Assembly (NCBI GenBank): GCA_025024175.1
Contig: QCXZ01000138.1
Coordinates: forward strand, 49,695,092-49,759,091
From: Rhyzopertha dominica
Lineage: Eukaryota; Arthropoda; Insecta; Coleoptera; Bostrichidae
Direction of reading: 5' to 3'
Length of the DNA stretch: 64,000 nt
Shown: piece after piece, positions 34,461 through 46,400 of the stretch
Layout of the letters: every line of letters begins with the position of its first letter
How positions within the stretch are numbered: the stretch's first letter is position 1
Translations under genes and position numbers: made by a program
The notes under the pieces: model-generated
Databases searched by the model: none
Told to the model about the DNA's origin: nothing
Seen by the model: only the letters and a program-made list of their open reading frames with translations

Positions 34461-37400
34461 TTATCTCCGATCGTCTTCATGTTTGCACGGGTCTAGAAAT
34501 ACGCCTTTACCTCTGCTGGCTATGTCTGCATATTCCCTTTTACCCTTTGAACACAGTTTGTTTGNGAAGTGAGTGTCTCTTTTCCTGAAAATAAAGAACA
34601 TCGTTTTAATTATGTGTTTTCGTCGTAATACTATCACTATACAGGGTCACTACAAAGTATGGAACCAGCAGGATATTTCAGATTCTGTTCAACCGATTAT
34701 TCTGAAATTGCGCATGTGCTTATGGGTAATTAAAATGCATTTTCTAGAATTTTTTTAACTCCGCGTCAGCTTTGTTTTAAATGGGAAGGAAGGGCACATC
34801 ATTGAAATGTATATATTTTCCTGATTTCAAAAATGTATCGCACTTTTACAATTTATTGCTTCTGAGTTGAGAAAAGTGTGATAACAAACTTGGGTCTTGC
34901 AAAAAACTTCGGGTTAACAACCATATTCGTTATCGCTAAGTAAGAGCAAAAATTCCAGGTGTCTCCATTTTCCTCGTGACTGGTGATAATTTTCATTCAC
35001 TTTTTTACTTGCAATCGCAATGCCTCAGCTAACTGAACATGATCGCATCGAAATTTTGATAATGATTGGTTATGGAGATAGAAGGCGAAGTTATTCGGAA
35101 GTAGTTGCACTCTACAATGCAGTTCATGAAGATCGTGAGCCAATTGCCAGATCAACAGTTATTAAAACATTACAACGTTTTGCTACAAGTGTGGAAAGTA
35201 GCTTGAATGTCCTTTTAAATGTGCAAGGGAATCCCAAGTATTCCATACAACTGCGTGCTCTCACTGACCATATTATCAGAAGATCTGTTCAGAAAATTTT
35301 GAAAAAAAGAGAAGTTTCATCCATACAAAATTCACTTATTACAAGAACTAAGCGAAGATAATTTCGATCGTAGGATAGAATTTTGCGAAACTGCTATGAA
35401 CATGATAGATGGAGATAGAAACATTTAAAATTGGATTATGTTTTCTCATGAAGCGACTTTTGACAGGCGCGGAGCGATAAAATGACCAGCACGTTCCCCT
35501 GATCTGACGCCGCTTGATTTTCTCCTGTGGGGCTATCTAAAAATCGTATTTATGCTGATCGGCCACATAATGCAGAAGATTTAAAAGGACGAAATTCAGA
35601 ACTTATCTCCAAATATGCTACAAGAACATTAGAAAAGTAAATGGGGAACATATTGGTTTTTCAAGGAATAATGCTTTTCTTTTTTACTTTTAGGGTTCCC
35701 GATTCGCAATAAATTGCTCAAACTAAACGTAAATTATCACCAGTCAAAGAAAAATGGTAATACCTGGCTATTTTGTCCATTTTAGCGATAAAGAAAATTG
35801 TTTTCCTTCTTTTCGTTCTCTGTCAGGCTCTATTATTGTATTTACACTTTTTTTAAACTCAGTAGCAATAAATTCTACAAGTGTGATACATTTTTTAAAT
35901 CAGGAAAAATATACTTTTTATAACCTGCCTTTTGAACCCCATTCCCATAAAAAAAATCAGAAAAATCGGTCGAACAGAACCTGAAATACCTGCTCATTCC
36001 ATACCTTGTAGCGACCCTGTATATGCAGTACTATATTTAAGTTTGCATTTTTTTATTCTTTTTCAAAAATAAAAACCTGTTTGTTAACAACACATGTGTT
36101 CTAGGTTTTAACATTTCTACTATATTTGAAGCCAAATGTATCTAAAAATAAAAGAGATAGAAAGTTGCAGTTTTCGCTTCTGGATAGGAAAAGAATCAAT
36201 AATTTCTTCACTACATTTTAAATTAAGAATTATTTTACAGCTTAATTGTAACCCTCGAGGCTTTCTCTAGCATGAACCAAAAATATATCACCGCGTGCTA
36301 GGGGTATGTTAAGGCCTTTTCGTTACCAGAAACAAATTAAATATCTAACAGCCTTCTTTATATAAGTGTACTAATTATTGAGCACTTACCCTCTACCAGG
36401 GAGATCCATTTCATCCACGGCCACACTCTTCACATAAAGGTGGTCGTTGCACCACAGTAAACAAATCGTTTTCGGCTCCAACACATTCATGTCGTACTCC
36501 CAGTTGAGCTCCACCTTCTTTATGTTGCCTCCCAGGTCAGCAGGGTGCGATACCACCATTGTATATGTAGATCCATGCTCCAGCTTCATGTCGCCAGACG
36601 GAGTCAGATCAATTTGAACTACTCCCGCGGAACTATGGAGAATGGCTTTGAGAAAACCTTGCACCCAGGCCTCTGCTGAAGACGGCTTAGCCAGCTCCAG
36701 GCTGATTCGATAGAGTCGATCTAATAGTGGGATGAAAATATTAGATAATTGGCCATGTATTTATATTTTATTAAATTGCATATTAATATGTAGCATCTAT
36801 TCCACAAAACAGCTGTGACAGCTTATAAATTCGAAAAAATGGATCGTAAAGTGTACTTTTAATAATTAAAAATGTGAATATTTAAAGGGACCGCCAAACC
36901 GCGAACATATTGGCCGTGACGTCAGGTGTCTTGTAAATGGCCGCTTGTTTACATCTGGAGTCAGCGCGTCACGCGTCAGCCTCGGTCCGTCAATTTATAA
37001 GTTTGTTGTTTGCGTTCATTTTGTGACAAGCCAAGTAAAATACGCCAAGAAAAAGTGAAATACTTATGAGTTATGACTTCTGAAGGCATGTTCATTGTTA
37101 TGGAATTTGTGTACAGCGACGAGCGGTTCAACGCGGCGGAGATGAGGAACGTAAAAGCAACATCATAAGTGAACTTTTTATAAAATTAACGTAGCATTGA
37201 TAATTTGATCACGGTGGGTTGTTGGAAACATACTGTTTGTAAACATAAAAATGTAAGAATCAAAAATGTACCCTAAACTTGACATTTATTTTAGAGGTCA
37301 GAATAAATATAAATTGCCATTTATTTTCGGGGCTCTTGCGGCTCGTTTCCGGTCTGGCTAATAGTCGAATATATGGGGAACAACGTCGTTCTTTATTATA

Positions 37401-40400
37401 ACATTTCCCTTCATCAACTTAAAACGCATATAATTTTTCATGTCTTCTTTAAGCTATAACAAAATGGAAACTGAATGGTAAACACTTTTAACACCAAAAA
37501 GAATAATAAAATTTACAGTAAGAATTAAGATGGTCTTCACAACAGAAAAACAAATTTTGCGATTTCGGCATATCACGTCTAGTAGGGGCCTTAAACAACT
37601 TCTTCATATGTTGATAATCTCGAGGAACGGTTACAAAAATTTTGTTAGCTGTACTGACTGAAGTACTTTTATAACCATGTACAAAACAACACTTGTTTTG
37701 TTTGCCATACATAATAGATGCTTGTAAAACTACACAAATCACTTTTTGGTGCGACCTCTTACACCGTCGTTTCAATAAACACCACACAAAAGCTTTTCCA
37801 ATACAAAACTGGTACTACACCATTAAACAGCACGCTCCTCGGTAATGTTTACATGAGACATGACGTCACAAGTTGAATAACCTTGGATAGAAGAGTTTTG
37901 GTGGTGACTCCTAAGAGTCGAATTTCAGACTTGAAATCCTCTACTTACAAAAGTTTTTTTTAACATGGCGTACGATATATATGCACTTCAACATTCATTT
38001 TACTTAATTAAAAAATAGTAATAATACCCAATTATCTGCAAATACCATACAAACGGAAGTAAATTACAGAATCGACGGCATATTGACATATCCATAATCT
38101 TTTATATTTCAAATGTTTTTTGGTTTTGGGTATAAATAGCTAGATATCAGGATGCCGTCGTATTTATCCAGCTGAAGAATATTTTTATACTTACGGCAGT
38201 AAGGAAATTCCCGACCCGTTGTTGTAAAATACTTATTGCCAACTAAATCTGTGAGTTTCATTTGAGGATTCACCTCATTTTCCAGTCCAGGAGTGGAGTC
38301 CGCGTGGTATCCCATCAGAGCGCAGTTACCAGTGCCGGCTTTGCAACTGAAACATTTTCCTGCTAGAAAGTGTTGATAACTGGGGCACTGGTGGGCTGAA
38401 AGTACACAAAAACATTGTCAATTTGAATTAGGTACCTTTTTTCTTGAAGACTGGAATTGAGTCTCCAAGTTTAATGGCTAAGGTAATTCGATTTCACATA
38501 TTCGGTTACAAGCTTTAAAAATATATGCATTTAGCGTAAAAGAAGTGTTTCAGTAACTTTTATATACCTAACTAATGTTACGAAGATTATAACTCTAGTG
38601 GTGTGTTTATAAAATTGAGGTTTTGCTTACCTATATATGGACACTGGCTGTTAATGCTATCGATGAATAATTTAATTGCTCTTACATGATTGCAAGCTAC
38701 CAAAACTCTTGACGCCTCTTCTAGTCCATCTCTGTAACAGTAAAATTTGCATGAATGCATGAAAAATACTGTTTATCGGATTTATTCTGGGAGAAAGCAA
38801 TTTAAAAGAGTTTTATAAATATGTGATAAGTATATCCACAATTTATAACGCTTCTTTGCAGACGTTCAGTTTGATGCCAAGTTAGTTTGTCCCTTACTCG
38901 TCGAAATCACAGTAAAACAACGAAAGGGGGAATTTTAAGATATCAATTGATGATGTTTGGAGACTACTTTACATTTTTATTATTTTCTCTATTGTCAATG
39001 CTGATATCTAAAATCTGTTTTAAGAATACGTTTACTTTACGTAACATATATCCGAAATTTATTTTAAATATGTGTTAGAGCAGACAATTCTACCCCAGTT
39101 TGATACTAAACATGTCACAGATTGGCTAACAGTCATCGAAATGTGAGTAGAAAAACAGAAGGGGAAATTTCAATGCTGAGGGACTACCTTCTGTTATTGT
39201 CAAAGCAGATATTAAAACCTGTTTACAGGATGTGTAAGTTACAACAATTCTACCCCAGTTTGATACCAAACATGTCATATCGGAACAAGAAAACCTTTGT
39301 ACGATAACCTTTAATTTTTCGTTATTATACACAAGCAATACATCAAGGATATTGCAGTATATATGAAGCTGTTATCTCCGCACATATTCTCACAAATTAG
39401 TCATGATTATGTATAAACTCTACACCCATAAACTTAATAGCTTTTACTAATTACCCGACTTTACTGTTGCGTAAGTCGAAATGGACAACGTAACGTCACA
39501 ATTAAACATACTCGCGTACAGTATTTATTACTCACTTAATTAATGTAAGTGGAACCAGTGGAGTTTGAGTTATATCACAGCCTGGCTGTTCCTTTCCGTT
39601 GTTGGGATAGAAGTCGAGGTGGCCACAGGGTTGTGACATACCATAGCCTAGGACATGATAGACAAGATTTTATTGTAATGAAGTTTATTAGTTATTATAC
39701 GGTACTCCTGTCTTTAAGAGCAATTCATTGAAAAGAAAAATTGTAAGTAGGAAAGCCTAGAAAGCACAGTTAGAAGTTTTTATACTTTTTTTCTGGCAAA
39801 TAACGTGTTATTTAGTCTCTAGATTTAAAAATTTAGAAGTAGCAAAAAACAACAGTTGATAATTTTCTGTCTGTCGATACTATTAGACTAAAAGGCATGT
39901 CTATGCTGTGCTGTCTGCTCCTCAACCAACTGCAGATAGATCTATTTCGCTGGCATTACAGCTCATCAGTGCAGTTTAGGTCTAGTGCAGACAGCACGGC
40001 ATAGAACTGGTTTTGCCTATATACCAAAACAATAGTATGATATAAGTGAGAATTTAGATGACACGCACGCTGATATTATGACAAATCCACCTAGTTGCCG
40101 AGGGGGCTTGCTGTCAAATTGAAGTATGCAGTTGCATGTAAATTTGTCAGGCTACAGGTCACTTCCTTTAGGAAGTAGTACCCGTGAAGGCAGCTAGGTG
40201 GCTTTGTCATCATGTCAGTGTAATGCTGACAGATGGCATTGCCATCTAAATTTTTACTGATACTATTAGACGTTTTTGTTATTTTTTGGTACTGTCTTTC
40301 TTAATTCAAGACATTTAATAAGAGCTTACTGCAGTCGGAAGGAACATAACATTTTAAGGTGTCAATTGTAAAGTGAAATTGAACATTTGCTTGCCTACCT

Positions 40401-43400
40401 TTCTACGTAATTTTTTAAATGTCATTTTATGCATGTGTTGAACAACCATTTTTCCAGTTGTGCCTCTTTTGATTGCCTTTTACGTCAAATGACGTAAAGG
40501 TTGAATTACAGTTTCAGTTAGTTAATTTTGGTTACTCTCCTTTCCGATACATTTGTTGTCCAAAAAAATAAATTCTCAACCCAAAGCACAGTTAAAACGG
40601 AAGAGCGTTTTCAAATTAGTATAGTGATTAATATTCAGTACCATAAGTTTGAAAAAAGGAGCTGTTAACGATTTATCCAATCACCATCGACTAACTGAAA
40701 CGACGCTTATTTACCAAAAACCGACATACCCAGGAAGATGATACCCTTCCCGTCTGTGTGGATTACGTCCACGAATTCGGCGTCACTGGGATCCAATCGA
40801 ACATGAGCGGGCATTCCCTGAAATCGGTTATTTCAATATTAAATCGGGTTACAAAACCGACGTGGAATTTCTCGAAACACCTTGGACTCTTACTTGGAAA
40901 TAGGGTTCGGCAGGGTCCAATCCAGTTATCCTTCCCAGGCCCTTGACTAGAGAACCCGCATAACCAGCAGTATGGGCTCCTAAAGAATGACCAATTATGT
41001 GTACGTCTCTGGCGTCTACTTGGTAATTTTTCTGAAACAACGCAAAGCAAATAAGATCTGTTCGATAGAAGCCTAAAGTCAAAGGGAATTTTGATATATT
41101 TATACGTCACAGTAGGTAAAGACAAAGTGGTTATTGATCAATCTTCCGAGGTATTTAATGAAAAAGAAATTACTTTTCTCAATATTACCTTTTAGGAATC
41201 CACCAGTATCGTAAATTATAGCTGGTAGTGACAAAGACCTTAGAAACAAATAGGGAATAATTTAAGTAATAGCAGAAAACTTTGGAATACAGAAATCATC
41301 AGAAATAAGAAATGATTTTATTTGAAATCTCTATAGCTTCTTTTATTAGACGTCTGTGAAAATATTTTGATCTATGTCAATTCTTTTTATTAACGTCAAT
41401 CATAGGTTTAGTCAAATATGAGTGTTCAGCTACGTAAGAGTTAGCACATATCTGTTTTTTCTTTTAGTTTGACCTATGTAATACTTGCCCCAAGAACAAG
41501 TAATTTTGTAAACACCTTAACTCTCTAAATGTATTTTACGTTTAGTTGAACTTAAAATCTAAATTATTATACGTATTATCAACAACTGAAAGATCATACT
41601 TTCTAAGTATCCTCTTTAATTTTTCCGAAAGGTTTTGTAGATAAGGTAAACTCAACTTTAATTTATTTTCTCCTGGCTGGAATTTACTCGATTTGGATGA
41701 GCACTTTTATTACAAACTGATCAAATACTCTTATTGCTATAACCATTTCTCACTAGCTCTGATTTAAAAAATATATATCATATATGTTTTAGACCACCCT
41801 CGTATTGCGCTATTCGTTAAAGTCGGTAAAATAGTAATCTGGTTTTAAACCCATATATTGCGCGTTATAATAAAATCCTCGCAGGTATTTACTTTTTATG
41901 ATCACTTTTTTTGTCAGGCTATGCTCGGCATGGGCAGCAAAAAATGGATCGGTCCATTTACCTGACGGGGGAGGTAGCTAAATTAGTGCGATTTTTCATT
42001 CAGTATAGCTGGTGATAAGCGTACGTCGTGTTCGGTAAAATACGTGGTGCTTTTCAAAGTGCATCTTCGAAAGAGATTTTTGAGCGTTAGTGACCAGTGG
42101 ATTTGTGGAGGAATATTATACTATTATGGAATAATGTAAGTGATGTTTTCGTTGTATTGGTACTCGATGATGTGCGCTTTATTAAAAAAAATCTCGCTTA
42201 TTGTGTACAAGGAACATGTTTGTCGGAGATAATGCGCTTTTACTAGATTATTTGCCATATATTGATTGCATTATTTCGTGTTCATTGTGTTTAATAAACA
42301 AAGCTTAGTTTCGCGTAAATCGTGTTTGAATATATCTGTGTAAGTTTCAAAAATGCTGCAGATATGTGGATGTTGTTAGTTAAGAATTTGCTTTGTGAAC
42401 TTAACACAGGCCCTTTAGTGATTATTGACCCTGATCAAGCACCAGTTTGCTTTAAACAAATCTGTAAACGTCACACGAGGAACCAATCTCGGAAGTATTA
42501 ATTCTAAAAGATAATTGAGATGAAATTTATGTTAGATGGCAAAATCATATCTACAATAAACGTCAGTGTAATTATTAAAATTTGCATGTTTTTATTTTTT
42601 GTGGCTGATATTGTTAAGAAATAGAATAATATTAGAACACACACTAAAATTTCTTTTGACACCTTTATAGAAGCGATGATCACAGTTATTTCATATACAA
42701 CAAAAAATTTTTCAAAGAGGTAGTTTAATTTTTTTATTTAAATGTGTGGTGCTCTTATAGTTCCTTTCTCTCTAAACTCAGAAGGATAGTCTTAAAGATA
42801 TTGGAACCCTAAAACGATAGAATAGAACCAGAAGAAGTTTGTAAATCGATGTTTGCTGTTGACAATTTTTGACTGGTTATTTACGTTTAGAAATTCTTAC
42901 TCTTCTATTTTAAGTCGCTTTTGGAAAGGTAGTTGTTTCAAATCGTTTAAAAAGCTTATATATTTTGGTCTAGGAAAGAATGCAAGGCATTTTTCTGGTT
43001 CTTCACTAATGTGATATAGTAGCCAATCTCAAAAAGAAGAGATTGCTACGTAAAACACAACCGCGAAAAGATTGAACTGAATTTGCATGATATTTGGAAT
43101 ACCGTAAATAATGCTTTTGAAAAACATACAGAAAATTCATATGTTCTGAAGAAATGCGCTGATAGAATACGAGTATAATCTTGAATATCAAAATCGAGGT
43201 CAGAATTAGCTTTCCTGGATTAAAAATGGGCCAGAGATATTTGATAGTTGGTCTGATTAACGAAAATAAATTCCAGCAATAAATCATTAAAATATATCGA
43301 GCTGAGCTGTTTTTTTTCAAAACTATTTTCTTTTATTTGCAGTTGCGAACGATGGAGGATATTCTCTGTTTAAGCAATTAGAATGGCATCTACCATGGTG

Positions 43401-46400
43401 AGTTCATTTATACCCTATTATATAAGTAGTAAGTTGAGAAATGCAAAGATGTATAAAAATAAATATTTCAAGTGGATCGGACTTCCAATCTTTCAAGTGG
43501 GCCGGACGTAAAATATTTAAGTTAAATGGAATACTTGAAATAAAAACACAAACATGCAGAGCATTTTGCTAATGTGTTTATAGAAGTAAACCCAACTTAT
43601 ACATAGCCATTTTAAGAAAAGAAAAGTTAATTTTTAGGATATTTTATTACCGCAGAACTATCACATAGAACTTCTAGAAAGTTCATCGACCGCGTTTCAA
43701 AACACAAGCTCATCAGCTTTCGACGCTCATCACTGGACATCACTCATTCTCGCCGCGTACTTTTCCTGATTGTCGATTTCTAGCATGCGTCCCGATAAAA
43801 ATGGCAGCAGTCTTCCAACATGTGCCATTAATGGCTTTCTCGCCTCGGCACTTCTCAACCTTAACTTTTGAAATTTTTCTTATCGGACAAGGAGGCGCGG
43901 CACTCTTGACCCACATTCATCAATTAACACACACGCAAAGAAACTCTTGCGCTGATTTTCCGAGCTGCATGGTGAATGCCAATCGCCGGCATCATTACGA
44001 CCTATAATTGCTTTGCACACATCATTTAGACGTCGTGAGGTTCGTTGGCGTTTTCTAGCTCAGAGAACGTGCTGATTTATCAGGAAGAATGCCCACTAAT
44101 GGATCACGAATTGTGGATATGGATGGATTCAAGAAATGCTTTCCGGAGAAACAGCTGTCACTACACTTGTAGGGAACATACCCGATAAAGACTTATATGA
44201 CTTCGTGTGGTCAGATTTGATATCACCTCCTTTTTCACGAAAATTTTTGTGTGAATACTACTAGCAGCTGGACGGAGGTAACCATTAGAAGCCCACTCAG
44301 TCAAATGGTTGCCAACCTTTTCATGGAGAAACTGGAAAAAGCTGGAAAAGCTTTGGAAGCAGCAGAGATAAGAACTCCTCCACATGATATACAGATACTT
44401 GATATGATACTTCACCATTAAACAGCACGCTCCTCGGCAATGTTTACATGACACTTGACGTCACAAGTTGAATAACCTTGGATAGAAGCGTTTTGGCGGT
44501 GACTCCTAAGATTGGAATTTCAGACCTGAAATTCTCTACCTACAAATATTTTTTTATTTTTTTTTGACATAGCGTGCGATATATATTCACTTCAAGATTC
44601 ATTTTACGTAATTTTCAAAAAAAGTGATAATACCCAATTTTCAAAAAATCATACCGCTGATCAAATGTCAAAATCTTACCATGAAATAAAATTCAACTCA
44701 GTTTTATATTACGCTTATGATATCTATAAGATTTATAGTTACTCAAAAATTGCACTTTCACGGCTGTAAAGATGTCCTACTTGCTAATGGGTAATGATTT
44801 ATTATATTATTCTTCTTATGAACTAGAGCATTGCCTTAATGAGATGGAATTTAAGGCAACAGGCTCTATCCGGTTTTACCTCAGTTCTTAATTAAATAGT
44901 GATTCCATTTTCTCACTTATGGACCACACCCTGATACTAAGATACTTTCTCTTCGGCAAAACCTTACTTGAAATAGTAGATAGTCGACGGATATCTTTTC
45001 AGCGCAGAATACTTTCAAAGTGATCAAAAAGAGACTTACCACTAGATAATTTATGAAGTAAGCAAGCTCCAAACCTACCAACCTTGTGTTGGCTGTAGCT
45101 TGAGTATAAAGAGGTAAACTACCACCTGCCCAGTCTACCACGATAATGTTTGCATCTTCAGCCTTTAGTAATTCATCTCGCATGTCGCCTACCTAAAACA
45201 AATAAGCAATTTATGTCATTAATTGCAACTAGAAATATTCGAATATGAAGTACCGGACCTACTATTTTTTAGAGGCAATCTAATTTTAATACTAAACTAG
45301 AAAACTTTTTTAATATTGCATTGTATGATACGCACCATGAATAATGAATAGCACTCATGCAATTGGTTACCTATTAGAACTAATCTTAACAGTTATAAAA
45401 GTTTGTAATTTATATATTCTTTCAGTTATATAAACATATTGCAAATCAGAATTTCACTTATTAACGCTGGCACACGTTAATACCCAATCGAACGAATTAG
45501 AGCAGGTGTTACAGAATGACTGCCATTAACTTACCCAATTCGACAGCGGCGTGTCTATGAACCCGTGTATAATAAACTTGATTTTCTTTTTGGGATCAAA
45601 CTTTGAGTTTTTTAACGTTTTTTCATCTTGGACTCGTACTAGGTGGCCCTGGAAATTCAAGCATTATTTAAATATACAGTTCAACAGGTGGTCGTCGTAT
45701 GGATTTCAGTGGACCTTGAGGTGATTTAGCTTTGCCAACAAGTATACCAATTGGTAATAATGTACGCGACGTACCAGAGCAATAAAGCGTTAATTAGCAG
45801 TTAGTATTGATTACGGCGGTTTGTTGTCAAGGATGAATGTATGTAATGATCTGATTTTGCTTCCTTGTAGATCAAAGTTCTGTGGGCGGTCTATTTCTAA
45901 TGCACTTATCTTAACGGCATTTAAGTATTTAGAAGTATTCTTCATTCTTTTCGGATGGAGCCTGGAGTCAAAACTAAAATCATATATGAATTTTTGGCGT
46001 CTTTCGAGCCCTTTATCTAAGGAATTCAGCCATTACGTCATTAATCACAACACAATCAAAATATATATCCTAAGTTACCTATTTCAGCGTTTTTTTTTCC
46101 AAATTTTTGCAACGATGAAGAGAGCAATCAGACGTGAAAAAGTACATCTCTTTGGTTGTGAATTTTTGCTAAATAAGCGGTAAGCAAATTCAAAGTAAAA
46201 CATTTGAAAACTCGGGAAGTCATATATTGATGAACTGGTTTTGCACAATCTTTCTTAAACTGAATCTTTCAGATGAAGTACTATATCTCAACAAAGTACC
46301 AAAGCTGCAAGTTATAATGTAAACAAGATTAATGGTTTAAGTAGTTGGCTGCAATATATACCTAATGACATGAAGAATAAAAACGATATACTAACAAGTT

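Noticed and set aside
40763..41125. 120-codon minus-strand frame over lipase exons 5 and 6
   Set aside because: It reads across two real exons and an intron in the wrong frame; the lipase exons explain the region.
43801..44007. 68-codon plus-strand frame starting [18 protein letters not shown]
   Set aside because: No family match and no splice context; it precedes the Penelope RT fragment and probably belongs to transposon debris.
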